Part shown: in pieces, positions 45,485 through 54,460 of the stretch
Layout: every line of letters starts with the position of its first letter
Position numbering within the stretch: position 1 is the stretch's first letter
DNA from: Akkermansiaceae bacterium
Lineage (GTDB): Bacteria; Verrucomicrobiota; Verrucomicrobiia; Verrucomicrobiales; Akkermansiaceae
Direction: 5' to 3'
Assembly (NCBI GenBank): GCA_903906515.1
Contig: CAIVKO010000114.1
Span: 1 to 64,000 of the forward strand
Length of the DNA: 64,000 bases
The notes under the pieces: model-generated
Told to the model about the DNA's origin: nothing
Seen by the model: only the letters and a program-made list of their open reading frames with translations
The model's database searches: none
Position numbers and translations under genes: made by a program

Positions 45485-46329
45485 TCGATTGGCTTCTCGA
45501 ACCCCTGCAGCATCCATTCAACCAGCGTGCGATCCTGGCGGCGCTGTTGATCGGTTTCACCAATGGTTATGCCAGCGCGTTTGTGGTGTTGAAAAAATCC
45601 GCACTCAAGGTGGGCTCGCTTTCGCACGCCCTGCTTCCGGGTATCGCGGTGGCCATCCTGGTGGCTGGCTTGCACGAATGGAGCGCGTTTCTAGGCAGTC
45701 TCTTCGCCGCGTTGCTCATCGGTCTGGGATCGCTGGCCGTCTCGCGTGGTTCCCGTCTCGATCAGGACTCCGCGCTCGCTATCCTCTACACAGCGGCCTT
45801 CAGTGGCGGCATCATCTTGCTCCGCCGCATTGGAGTGAACCAGGAAATGGAGGAGTGGCTCTTCGGCAACATCATGGGCCTGCGAAACGGAGACCTCTGG
45901 ACGAACTTCTGGATCTCCTTCGGTGCACTGGGGACCCTAACAGCTTTGCACCGGCCACTTCTGATGACCTTGTTCGACGCGGAGGTGGCGGCCACGCTCG
46001 GTGTGCCGGTCCGCGCGCTCAACTACCTGTTGATGGCGGTGCTCATCGTGGTGCTCATCTCGTCCCTTCAGGCGGTCGGCTGCATGCTCGCGCTGGGGTT
46101 GCTCGTCACGCCCGCCGCCACGGTCTATCTGCTCACGGACTCGACCAACGCGATGTTCTGGGGTGGATCATTGTTGGGCGGTCTGGCCGCAGTCCTTGCC
46201 GTGCTGGCCGGTTGGTGGCTCAACATCGAACAAGGTCCGTTGATCGTGCTCGTGCTGGGCCTGATGTTCCTGATCGCCTTCCTCTTCGGCCCCAAATACG
46301 GCCTACTCGCCCGCTCGAAACGACATTGA
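45481..46329 (+). CDS. Zn/Mn ABC transporter permease (ABC-3 family)
   Basis: The 282-residue integral membrane protein has about eight segments. ABC-3 landmarks are FTNGYASAFVVLKKSALKVG, LSHALLPGIAVAIL and FDAEVAATLGVPVRALNYLL, then ALGLLVTPAATVYLLT. The ATG overlaps the ATPase stop by 4 bp. It forms the transport channel of the metal uptake system; together with the binding protein, the small membrane protein and the ATPase it makes a complete operon. No regulator gene is attached; the Fur-family gene at 27269-27766 is a distant candidate. Confidence 0.92.
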   Translation: MIDWLLEPLQHPFNQRAILAALLIGFTNGYASAFVVLKKSALKVGSLSHALLPGIAVAILVAGLHEWSAFLGSLFAALLIGLGSLAVSRGSRLDQDSALAILYTAAFSGGIILLRRIGVNQEMEEWLFGNIMGLRNGDLWTNFWISFGALGTLTALHRPLLMTLFDAEVAATLGVPVRALNYLLMAVLIVVLISSLQAVGCMLALGLLVTPAATVYLLTDSTNAMFWGGSLLGGLAAVLAVLAGWWLNIEQGPLIVLVLGLMFLIAFLFGPKYGLLARSKRH

Positions 46330-46368
46330 TTTCAGACGTGCTCCAAGTTTTGGTGACTCTTAATTGGG

Positions 46369-47277
46369 TCACTCCTGCATGGATCTGGTGGGTCCACCCT
46401 GCTTGCGGAATATTTCGGGTGAAATGCCTAACTGTCTCTGGAATACCTGCCGCATGTGTTCGCACGTGTTGAATCCCGAACGAGCCGCGCATTCCTTCAA
46501 TGGAATCATGGTATCCACAACCAAGCGTCTGGCGCGATCCATGCGGCATGTCTGGATTTCTTCGAGAAGACTTCGTCCGGTGCCATCCTTGAATCGTCGT
46601 TCCAACGACCGACGCCCGCAGTCCAAGTGATTCGCCACATCAGCTACGTTCACAAATTCCAGCAGATTTCCCCAAATGAAGGCCAATGCCCTGGACACCA
46701 GTTCATCCTCATGGAATTTGTGCGACTCTGTGCCGGATGATTCCTCTAGCAGGTTGGAAAGCAGTCCTATCAATTGACACGACAAAATGTAGGAATTCTC
46801 AGTAGGCGAGTCGTGGATGCTAGAGAGTAATCTCTCGAATTGCGCGAGGAACAGCGGAGGATTTTCAATCACAGCGACATTGTGCTGGAGGTGGAATGAA
46901 TTGCGACGCATCCAGTCACGTGCCAGATTACCATTGAAGGTGATCCATAAGTTCGTCCATCCGGTTTCCTGAAGCGGTCGATGGCGGTGCCATTCTCCGG
47001 GGCGGAGCAGAAACGCGCTGCCGGCGGAGATACACTGTTTTTTCCAGCGTGTTTCCAATTCTCCTTGTCCCTCACGGATGAAAATCAAACAGAATTCCGG
47101 CAGCGTCCGACCCTCGCTCCACTGATACCGGAAAAACGCTGGAGTCGCCGGGGGGGGGTTGTCATGCATCTTCCCGGCCTCAACCTGGACCCAGCCCGCA
47201 TAAGTCACATGGATCCACTCGGCCAACTCGTGATTGGCGGGGCGTAGAACATGGCGGAATGGGGCGGAGAGCGGCAT
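46369..47277 (-). CDS. AraC/XylS-family transcriptional regulator
   Basis: The start is ATG 47277 (MPLSAPFRHVLRPANHELAE); an upstream ATG at 47319 is possible. The 302-residue protein has an N-terminal cupin-like sensor domain (EFCLIFIREGQGELETRW, GSAFLLRPGEWHRHRP, GWTNLWITFNG). The C-terminal pair of helix-turn-helix motifs is present (NVADVANHLDCGRRSLERRF, AARSGFNTCEHMRQVFQRQL, GISPEIFRKQ). It is divergent from the mannose-use operon, so it is probably the local activator responding to mannose or a mannoside; the ligand is inferred. Confidence 0.9.
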   Translation of the reverse strand: MPLSAPFRHVLRPANHELAEWIHVTYAGWVQVEAGKMHDNPPPATPAFFRYQWSEGRTLPEFCLIFIREGQGELETRWKKQCISAGSAFLLRPGEWHRHRPLQETGWTNLWITFNGNLARDWMRRNSFHLQHNVAVIENPPLFLAQFERLLSSIHDSPTENSYILSCQLIGLLSNLLEESSGTESHKFHEDELVSRALAFIWGNLLEFVNVADVANHLDCGRRSLERRFKDGTGRSLLEEIQTCRMDRARRLVVDTMIPLKECAARSGFNTCEHMRQVFQRQLGISPEIFRKQGGPTRSMQE

Positions 47278-47341
47278 CTTGTCAAACGATGAGATGCAAT
47301 ACCGTGTTATGGAAATCACAACAAGAAAAAAAGGCGAAAAA

Positions 47342-47352
47342 TGACGTGAAAT
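47342..47352. promoter_or_regulatory. Direct repeat TGACGTGAAAT, copy 1
   Basis: An 11-bp string repeated exactly at 47406-47416, both between the AraC-type regulator and the mannosidase gene. The copies are 64 bp apart centre to centre, about six helical turns, as expected for AraC-type half-sites or a loop. The assignment as an operator is inference. Confidence 0.4.
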
Positions 47353-47405
47353 ATGGCATCAATAACAAGAAAATGCCAAACTTGAATAGATTTTGCTAAT
47401 CCACG

Positions 47406-47416
47406 TGACGTGAAAT
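47406..47416. promoter_or_regulatory. Direct repeat TGACGTGAAAT, copy 2
   Basis: Second exact copy. It ends 15 bp before a TTGACA -35 hexamer at 47432-47437, the classical position for an AraC-family activator site. Confidence 0.45.
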
Positions 47417-47431
47417 CTTGGTTTTGGCCAA

Positions 47432-47460
47432 TTGACAATTCCGCTCTCGGGATCATGCTT
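47432..47460 (+). promoter_or_regulatory. Possible sigma-70 promoter of the mannose operon
   Basis: A perfect -35 (TTGACA) is followed after 17 bp by a weak -10 (ATGCTT). A poor -10 together with an upstream activator repeat fits activator-dependent expression. The start of the first gene is about 107 bp downstream. Confidence 0.35.
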
Positions 47461-47566
47461 TTTTTTGCAGCCACATGCGCTCGCAAATCTATGCGCTCCA
47501 CTTTTCCCAAGTTTGCGGATGCCGTTCCTCGGGTTCTGACTCATCCCAACATAGTTATATCAAACC

Positions 47567-50500
47567 ATGATCAAGCATCTCGCCACACTCGCCACGCTTC
47601 TGGCTTCGGTTCAGGTCTTTGCCGTCCCTGTTTCTGGTCCCGGTGAAGTGAAGCTCGTTGCCACCAAGGATGTGGCAGAGACGGATTTACCATTCCCGAC
47701 GGGTATGGAATGCGCACCGCAAGCCGTTTACCGCCACCGCCCGGATGGCCAACCGGGTCGGGAAATCAAGATCAAGTTCGTCGGTGGTAAGCCCTACGGC
47801 CCTGCCGAAGTTGATATCGCTGTCGCTGGAATAGCGATAGAAACCGTTCATCTCGCCGTCCCCAAAGAAATCACAGAACAATCCATTCTGCTACCACCGG
47901 GCGTAGCCGTGGACCGCGAGGCCCAGGTCTCCATCACCGTCCGTTCCGGAAAACATGCCATCCGCAACACCATCATGGTCCAGCCGCAACGCCAATGGAC
48001 CGTCTATCTGCTGCCGCACTCGCATGTGGACATCGGCTACACCAACACTCATGAAAATGTCGAGTTCATACACAAGCGCAACATCATGGAGGCCATCAAG
48101 CTTGCCAAGGAAACCGCGCACTATCCGCCGGAAGCTCGTTTCCGCTGGGACACCGAAGTTTCCTGGCCCGCCGAACGCCTCCTCGCCACCGGCACCGAAG
48201 AGGAAAAAAAGGCCATGCTCGACGCCATCCGCGCGGGGATCATCAACGTCGGTGCCAGCTACATCAATGACAACACCTCGGTCTCCGCCGACGAGGAGTT
48301 TGCCGCGCTCTTCGCCCCCTCGGAGCAGATTGGAAAACTAACAGGAATAAAGTTCGACACCCTGATGCAGGTGGACATTCCCGGTATGTCCTGGGGCGTT
48401 ATTCCCGCCGCAGCGATGCACGGCATCCCCTATGTCCTCATTTTCAACAACGGTTCAGATCGCACCGGCCTCTCGATGGAAATCTCCCACCGGCCCTTCT
48501 GGTGGATCGGGCCCGACGGCACATCCAAAGTCCTCTGCATCCAGCCCGGATCCTATGTCCCCGGTGCCCAACTCAAGGGCCGCTTCTACTGGCCGGCCAT
48601 GATGGGGCAAACCGACCGCAGCAAGCTCCCTGCCGTGATCAAGTCGGACAATCCCCGCGCCAATTTCATCGACGGCTACTTATGGAAGACCCTCGCCAGC
48701 TTGGAAAAAGACCCTCTCTATCCCTACGATATCTTCCCCATGTCCTGGGCAATGGCCGATAACATGCCCATCGACGCGGATCTCCCCCACGCCGTGAAAA
48801 GCTGGAACGATGATTACGCATACCCCAAAATCGTCATCGCTTCCTCCCACGACATCATGGCCGCGTTTGATAAACAATACGGCAGCAAAATCCCGACGCG
48901 CACCGGCGAATTCACGGAGTATTGGTCAGACGGCCTCGGATCCGCCGCCAAGCAAACCTCGATGAACCGCAACGCGAAAGAACGCCTGATCCAAGCCGAC
49001 ACCCTCTGGTCCATGCTCCGCCCCGGCCAACCCGCACCCCGCGCCGACTTCGACGAAGCCTGGCGCAATGTTCTGATGGGCTCCGAGCACACCTGGTGTT
49101 ACGCCGATCCAAAACGCCAACCGCTCACCCATGACATCCTCAAGGTCAAGTTTGACTACTTCCAGTCCGCCCATGACCGTAGCGAAGCGCTTCTCGCCGA
49201 AGCGCTCAAACCGACCGCCGCACCCCAATCAAAAACCATCTCCGTTTTCAACACGCTCTCATGGCCGCGCACAGGTCTGGTGACACTGCCGAAAGACATC
49301 ACCTCCCTGAAGGGTATTTCCACCCAGACGCTCTCCACCGGCGAAACTGTATTCCTCGCAAAAGATGTGCCTGCTTTGGGGGTTAGAAGTTATACTATTG
49401 GTCCCATAGGACCTATAGAACGCATAGGACCTATATCCCCAACCACCCTCGACAACGGCATCGTCAAAGTCACACTCGACCCCACCACCGGCGACATCAT
49501 CAGTCTGGTCCGCGACGGTAAAGAATTTGTGGACCAAGCCGCGCCGGTCCGCCTCAATACCTACCGCTATGTGCTAGGTCACGGCAAACCCGCGCCCGCT
49601 GGCCCGCAATATGCCACACGAGCCATCGATGGAAAGCCGGACGCTCTGCCGCCGGTGACGCTCGGCACCGGCCCGAGCGAAGTCAAAATTTCCATCAAGG
49701 AAAACGGCCCCGTGCTCGCCTCGCTACTGGTCGAATCCCAGGCAGAGGGTTGCAAGTGGCTCCGGCGCGAAGTCCGCTTGCTCGCCGGTCAACCGCAGAT
49801 CGAGATCATCAACACTCTCGACAAAACCGCCACCACCACCAAGGAAGGCGTCCACTTCGGGTTCGCCTTCGATATCCCGCAACCCCGCACTCGCATGGAC
49901 ATCCCGTGGGGCGTCGCGGAGGTGGACGCGGATTTTTTCCCCGAAGCAAACCGCAACTGGATCTGCTTCCAACGCTGGCTCGATATTTCCAATGCCGAGC
50001 GCGGCGTCACCTGGACCTCCCTTGACGCCCCCACCTTTCAATCCGGCGCCATCACCGCTAACATCATCGGAGCCGCCATCAACTCTCCAGCCTGGATTCG
50101 CAAGCTCCAACCCAGCGGCACTATCTACTCATGGGCGCTCAACAACCACTGGCACACCAACTTCCCGCTCAGCCAGGAAGGCGTGCTCACCTTCCGTTAC
50201 GGCATCCTCCCGCATAACACCGGTTACAATGCCGCCGCCGCGAATCGCTTCGGTATCGAACAGGCCCGACCACTCATCTGCACCCCGACCCAAGGAGCAC
50301 GATCGATCACTCCACCGGTTACCATCGACAACCCCAGCGTCGTCATCTCCAGTGTGAAGTCGGAATCCACCGACCTGATCGTCACCCTCCGTTCGCTCTC
50401 GGATCGGCAGGAAACCGTTAGCGTCACGACCGCAGGCGGCGCTCAAAAATCATTGACTCTTCCGCCCAACGGCGTACGTGTGGATCGTATCGCGAGATAA
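47567..50500 (+). CDS. Exported GH38-like alpha-mannosidase
   Basis: The 977-residue protein has a signal peptide (MIKHLATLATLLASVQVFAV) and an N-terminal beta domain. The GH38 catalytic domain starts at VYLLPHSHVDIGYTNTHENV: His151, His153 and Asp155 are the zinc-site residues. The candidate nucleophile Asp270 lies in LMQVDIPGMSWG. Other landmarks are FRWDTEVSWPAERLL and the C-terminal beta-sandwich domains (ISVFNTLSWPRTGLVTLP, LDNGIVKVTLDPTTGDIISL). It would release mannose from alpha-mannosides outside the cytoplasm. It is the first gene of the operon with UroD-like, ROK, ManA-like and MFS genes. Confidence 0.88.
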   Translation: MIKHLATLATLLASVQVFAVPVSGPGEVKLVATKDVAETDLPFPTGMECAPQAVYRHRPDGQPGREIKIKFVGGKPYGPAEVDIAVAGIAIETVHLAVPKEITEQSILLPPGVAVDREAQVSITVRSGKHAIRNTIMVQPQRQWTVYLLPHSHVDIGYTNTHENVEFIHKRNIMEAIKLAKETAHYPPEARFRWDTEVSWPAERLLATGTEEEKKAMLDAIRAGIINVGASYINDNTSVSADEEFAALFAPSEQIGKLTGIKFDTLMQVDIPGMSWGVIPAAAMHGIPYVLIFNNGSDRTGLSMEISHRPFWWIGPDGTSKVLCIQPGSYVPGAQLKGRFYWPAMMGQTDRSKLPAVIKSDNPRANFIDGYLWKTLASLEKDPLYPYDIFPMSWAMADNMPIDADLPHAVKSWNDDYAYPKIVIASSHDIMAAFDKQYGSKIPTRTGEFTEYWSDGLGSAAKQTSMNRNAKERLIQADTLWSMLRPGQPAPRADFDEAWRNVLMGSEHTWCYADPKRQPLTHDILKVKFDYFQSAHDRSEALLAEALKPTAAPQSKTISVFNTLSWPRTGLVTLPKDITSLKGISTQTLSTGETVFLAKDVPALGVRSYTIGPIGPIERIGPISPTTLDNGIVKVTLDPTTGDIISLVRDGKEFVDQAAPVRLNTYRYVLGHGKPAPAGPQYATRAIDGKPDALPPVTLGTGPSEVKISIKENGPVLASLLVESQAEGCKWLRREVRLLAGQPQIEIINTLDKTATTTKEGVHFGFAFDIPQPRTRMDIPWGVAEVDADFFPEANRNWICFQRWLDISNAERGVTWTSLDAPTFQSGAITANIIGAAINSPAWIRKLQPSGTIYSWALNNHWHTNFPLSQEGVLTFRYGILPHNTGYNAAAANRFGIEQARPLICTPTQGARSITPPVTIDNPSVVISSVKSESTDLIVTLRSLSDRQETVSVTTAGGAQKSLTLPPNGVRVDRIAR

Positions 50501-50552
50501 TGCGGAAGCATGAGGTAAAACCACTCATTCCACAGTCACCTATATAATAATC

Positions 50553-51605
50553 ATGACACCCAAAGAAAGAGCTATCGCCGCATTGAGCGGCAAGATACCT
50601 GATCGTGTTCCATGTGTTCCGCTCGTGGATACCTCCTACGCTGCCGCCTGCGCGAAACTGCCTGTCTCGGAGTGTTTTATCAATCCTGAAGCCTACGCCG
50701 CCGCTCTCGTCGCCACCCTGGACCGACATCCCGACATTGACGGAGTTTCCATCAATATAGGATTGTCAGACGACATCATCCTGGAACATTCCCGCGACAA
50801 TGGAGCGCATCGAGTCAAGACGGTCGGCGGCTTGACGTGGATTGTGCCCGAAAATGACATCGGGTCGATTGAGTTGTGCGACATCACCAGTTTTGACGAC
50901 CCGCGCATTGCCACGGATGAATATCTGATGATGGCCTGCCTCCGGACGCTCCGGGCAATCCCGCAAAAATACCGTGAGAAATATCTTATTAATACCACTG
51001 TGACCGGGCCGTTTTCTCAGGTGGCATTTCTGGTCGGCGTCAACAATATCATGATCGGCACGATCGACGATGAAGATGCCCTGTTGCGGGCGATTGGACA
51101 ACGCGTGCCATTCGCGCTTAAATGGGTGGATGCATTGAAAGATCTGGACCCTGGCTGCATTTGGATTGGCGAAGGTTTTGCCTCGAACAGCTTGATGGGA
51201 CGTGAAAGTTACCGGAAATTTGTGATGCCTTTCGAGAAGCAGGTTGTGGATCGCATTCACGAAATTGGCAAGACGTCCATCCTGCACATTTGTGGCAAGC
51301 TGGATCAAAGCCTCGAAAGCCTGCTGGAAACCGGCACTGATGGAGCGGAGATTGACTGGCAGGTCGACATCGAGCAGGCAAAGCTCCGCCTTGGAGGTCG
51401 CATGACCCTCAAAGGAAATCTCAATACAAGCACACTGGTGAAATCAAAGCCGGACGAAGTCTATGCATTGGCCAGGGAAGCCATCCTCCGGGGCAAGCCG
51501 GACGGACGCTTCATCCTCAGCAGCGGTTGCTGTCTCGGTCGCGACACGCCTCCTGAAAACGTGGACGCGATAATTCGCGCTTGCGAAGACTTCGGCGCCT
51601 ACTGA
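50553..51605 (+). CDS. UroD-superfamily protein of MtaA/CmuA methyltransferase type
   Basis: The 350-residue protein has the UroD/MtaA fold (MTPKERAIAALSGKIPDRVP at the N-terminus). It has the zinc signature of methylcobamide methyltransferases, His-x-Cys and a distant Cys (SILHICGKLD; FILSSGCCLGRDTP), as well as GEGFASNSLMGRESYRKFVM and TLKGNLNTSTLV. It lacks the uroporphyrinogen decarboxylase N-terminal signature, so haem synthesis is unlikely. MtaA-type enzymes move methyl groups between a corrinoid protein and a thiol; no corrinoid protein is encoded here. Its place between the mannosidase and the sugar kinase suggests a role with methylated sugars or regulation, but this is speculative. 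Confidence 0.8.
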   Translation: MTPKERAIAALSGKIPDRVPCVPLVDTSYAAACAKLPVSECFINPEAYAAALVATLDRHPDIDGVSINIGLSDDIILEHSRDNGAHRVKTVGGLTWIVPENDIGSIELCDITSFDDPRIATDEYLMMACLRTLRAIPQKYREKYLINTTVTGPFSQVAFLVGVNNIMIGTIDDEDALLRAIGQRVPFALKWVDALKDLDPGCIWIGEGFASNSLMGRESYRKFVMPFEKQVVDRIHEIGKTSILHICGKLDQSLESLLETGTDGAEIDWQVDIEQAKLRLGGRMTLKGNLNTSTLVKSKPDEVYALAREAILRGKPDGRFILSSGCCLGRDTPPENVDAIIRACEDFGAY

Positions 51606-51728
51606 AAACATGCTTATGACAAACCCAAATGACCTATCCAATTACCGCCGAGATACCCAAAGCCTGGCCGCTCTAACTTCGAATCAAACCATGAGTGATA
51701 TGAACCTTACGATTTTCACAATCCTGCC

Positions 51729-52676
51729 ATGAACGTATTAACTTGTGACATCGGCGGAACGCGCACCAAGCTTGGAATCGTCAGTGGCGGACGGGTTCTG
51801 GAGCAAAGCATCTTGCCATCGAATTCAAAGCAGGGACTCGCTCGGCTTCTGCCAGTAATCAAAGCCGAGTGGCTTCGCCAGCTGGAAACGCACGGACTGA
51901 GGTTGAATGACTGCAAGGGCGTGGGCATCTCGTTTCCAAGTCTCATTGATTATAAATCCGGTCGTATTCTCGATTCGTATGGCAAATTCGATGATGCCAT
52001 GGACATCGATCTGCGTGCATGGTCACGCGCGGAACTCCGCCTGCCGCTAGTCATCGAAAACGACGCCCGCATGGCCTGCATCGGCGAGTGGCAGTATGGC
52101 GTGGGTAGAGGATCGGAAAATCTGGTGATGGTGACGCTCGGCACCGGATTGGGGGCTGCTGTCATTATGGAAGGCCGCGTGTTGCGCGGGGTCCACGGAC
52201 AGGCCGGTGTGTTAGGCGGCCACATGACAGTGCGCTACGGTGGGCGGGCCTGCACCTGCGGCAACGTCGGCTGCGCCGAAGCCGAGGCTTCATCATTTTC
52301 ATTGCTGGATCTGGCCACCGCGCATCCCGGTTTTTTGAATAGTCCGTTATCTAACGAATCTCAGATCGACTTCGCGTCGGTCTTCCGACACGCGGTTGCC
52401 GGCGACCCCTGCGCCATGGCGCTGCGCGATCACAACCTGCTGGTTTGGTCCTCACTCGCCGTCAGCCTCATTCATGCGTATGACCCGGAGTTGTTGATTT
52501 TCGGCGGTGGTATCATGGCATCCGCTGATGTGATACTTCCAGCAATCCGTGAATATGTCGGACGGCACGCCCACACTCCATGGGGGCAGGTCAGGATAGA
52601 GGCATCCGCTCTTGGGGATCTATCCGCCCTCGTCGCCGCCGAGTGGCTTTTAGATGAACAATCCATTCACTTATAA
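51729..52676 (+). CDS. ROK-family sugar kinase (probable mannokinase)
   Basis: The 315-residue ROK protein has an ATP-binding start (NVLTCDIGGTRTKLGIVSGG), the sugar-binding/catalytic Asp region (LPLVIENDARMACIGEWQYG), the GLGAAVIMEGRVLRGVHGQA segment and the zinc motif C-T-C-G-N-V-G-C-A-E. There is no N-terminal helix-turn-helix, so it is a kinase rather than a repressor. With a ManA-like isomerase directly after it (stop codon 3 bp before that start), phosphorylation of mannose to mannose-6-phosphate is the most economical reading; fructose or glucose are alternatives. Confidence 0.87.
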   Translation: MNVLTCDIGGTRTKLGIVSGGRVLEQSILPSNSKQGLARLLPVIKAEWLRQLETHGLRLNDCKGVGISFPSLIDYKSGRILDSYGKFDDAMDIDLRAWSRAELRLPLVIENDARMACIGEWQYGVGRGSENLVMVTLGTGLGAAVIMEGRVLRGVHGQAGVLGGHMTVRYGGRACTCGNVGCAEAEASSFSLLDLATAHPGFLNSPLSNESQIDFASVFRHAVAGDPCAMALRDHNLLVWSSLAVSLIHAYDPELLIFGGGIMASADVILPAIREYVGRHAHTPWGQVRIEASALGDLSALVAAEWLLDEQSIHL

Positions 52677-52679
52677 TTG

Positions 52680-54437
52680 ATGAGAAAAACGAATTACGAC
52701 AAGTTTCCATGCATCACGGTTCCTGCGTCCGACGGCACGTGTGTCGCCAGTTGGCCTGTGATCGGCCAACGTTTGCGGGATACAATCAAATCACGCGGAG
52801 CAGGTAGGGCCATCCTCGCCGTGGAATGTTATCCCGGTGTGGATGAGGCCGCGTTGATTGAATTGCTGACCCATGAAATCAAGCCATCACTGGCCGTTCG
52901 AAGTTCGGGTTTGATGCTTCCGGACGCTGATATCAATTGCCTATGCGATCCGTTTCTCGGCGGTGATGATCCTGTGTTCGGCTATCTCAGCGGATTGAAT
53001 CTGCCTCAATTCTTCGATCCCAGGCTCATTTCCGAATGCCGGAGTGCAATTGAAAATGCGGATACAGGCGTCGTTCTTGTGTTAGGTGTTGGCGCCACTC
53101 TGTTATGTGATCCGGACATTCTTGTGTATGCCGATCTAGCGCGCTGGGAAATCCAATTGCGCCAGCGTCGCAAGGAGATTTCCAACCTCGGAGTCAGCAA
53201 TTCAGAACTTGCCCAAAACCTCAAATACAAGCGCGCGTTTTTCATCGACTGGCGGGTGGCCGATCGTTGGAAAAAACCGTTATTGCGCAAGGCGGACTAT
53301 TTCCTCGATACCCATCAAAGCACCGAGCCTAAACTGGCGGATGGAGATGCCGTTCGTCGCGGCCTGGCCCTTGCGGTGACCCGTCCCTTCCGTGTGGTGC
53401 CATTCTTCGATCCGGGCGTTTGGGGCGGCCAGTGGATGAAGGAAGTCTGCGACCTCGACCGCTCGGCGGTGAACTACGCGTGGGGCTTCGATTGTGTGCC
53501 GGAGGAAAACTCGTTGTTGTTGGTGTTGGGTGGCCTGCGCATCGAAATGCCATCGATCAATCTGGTATTCGATCAACCTGTAGATTTATTAGGGGATCGC
53601 GTCCACGCCCGTTTCGGCACCGAGTTTCCCATCCGCTTCGACTTTCTCGACACCATGGGCGGCGGTAATCTGTCATTCCAGGTGCATCCGTTCACCGAAC
53701 ACATCCAGGAGAAGTTCGGCATGCACTACACGCAGGACGAGAGTTATTACATTCTGGACGCCGGGCCCGAAGCGGAAGTCTATCTTGGTCTCAAGGAAGG
53801 AGTGGATTCCTCAGCCATGATGCGCGATCTGGCAACCGCGCAATCCGGCCAATTCCCCTTCCCTGACGAGCTTTACGTCAATCGATTCCCTGCGAAAAAA
53901 CACGATCACTTTCTCATTCCGGCCGGCACCGTTCATTGTTCCGGCGCAGAGTCCATGGTCCTCGAAATCAGCGCCACTCCCTATATCTTCACATTCAAAA
54001 TGTGGGATTGGGGACGTCTGGGACTGGATGGAAAACCACGTCCCATCCACCTCGATCACGGCGCGCAAAACATCGATTGGTCCCGCACCACCGCCTGGAC
54101 CCGCGAGCACTTGGTCAACCGCATCGATGCGCTCGGAGCTGGCGACGGTTGGCGCGAGGAGCGCACCGGACTGCATGAACGCGAGTTCATAGAAACCCGC
54201 CGCCATTGGTTCACGAAAACCGTGCCACATCATACCTGTGGTGGTGTGAATGTCATAAACCTGGTCGAGGGCGAAGAAGCCATCGTCGAAAGTCCTGAAG
54301 GAGCATTCGAGCCATTCGTGGTTCACTATGCGGAAACCTTCATCGTACCGGCAGCCGTTGGTCCCTATACGATCCGACCGCACGGCGCGGGAATCGGCCG
54401 GGAATGTGCCACTCTCAAGGCCTACGTTCGGGCATAA
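52680..54437 (+). CDS. Class I mannose-6-phosphate isomerase-like protein with N-terminal degenerate P-loop domain
   Basis: The start is ATG 52680, 3 bp after the ROK stop (TTG 52677 is an alternative). The C-terminal two thirds form the ManA cupin domain: VVPFFDPGVWGGQWMKEVCD, GGNLSFQVHPFTEHIQEKFG with metal residues Gln/His, EAEVYLGLKEGV and DHFLIPAGTVHCSGAESMVL. It would convert mannose-6-phosphate to fructose-6-phosphate. The first 200 residues resemble an uridine-kinase-like P-loop domain (ILAVECYPGVDEAALIELL, then YADLARWEIQLRQRRKEI), but GxxGxGKS is degraded to a form without the Lys-Ser, so ATP use is doubtful. This two-domain architecture occurs in other Verrucomicrobia and Bacteroidetes. 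Confidence 0.85.
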   Translation: MRKTNYDKFPCITVPASDGTCVASWPVIGQRLRDTIKSRGAGRAILAVECYPGVDEAALIELLTHEIKPSLAVRSSGLMLPDADINCLCDPFLGGDDPVFGYLSGLNLPQFFDPRLISECRSAIENADTGVVLVLGVGATLLCDPDILVYADLARWEIQLRQRRKEISNLGVSNSELAQNLKYKRAFFIDWRVADRWKKPLLRKADYFLDTHQSTEPKLADGDAVRRGLALAVTRPFRVVPFFDPGVWGGQWMKEVCDLDRSAVNYAWGFDCVPEENSLLLVLGGLRIEMPSINLVFDQPVDLLGDRVHARFGTEFPIRFDFLDTMGGGNLSFQVHPFTEHIQEKFGMHYTQDESYYILDAGPEAEVYLGLKEGVDSSAMMRDLATAQSGQFPFPDELYVNRFPAKKHDHFLIPAGTVHCSGAESMVLEISATPYIFTFKMWDWGRLGLDGKPRPIHLDHGAQNIDWSRTTAWTREHLVNRIDALGAGDGWREERTGLHEREFIETRRHWFTKTVPHHTCGGVNVINLVEGEEAIVESPEGAFEPFVVHYAETFIVPAAVGPYTIRPHGAGIGRECATLKAYVRA

Positions 54438-54460
54438 TCCCATCATCCATCCAATCCATC

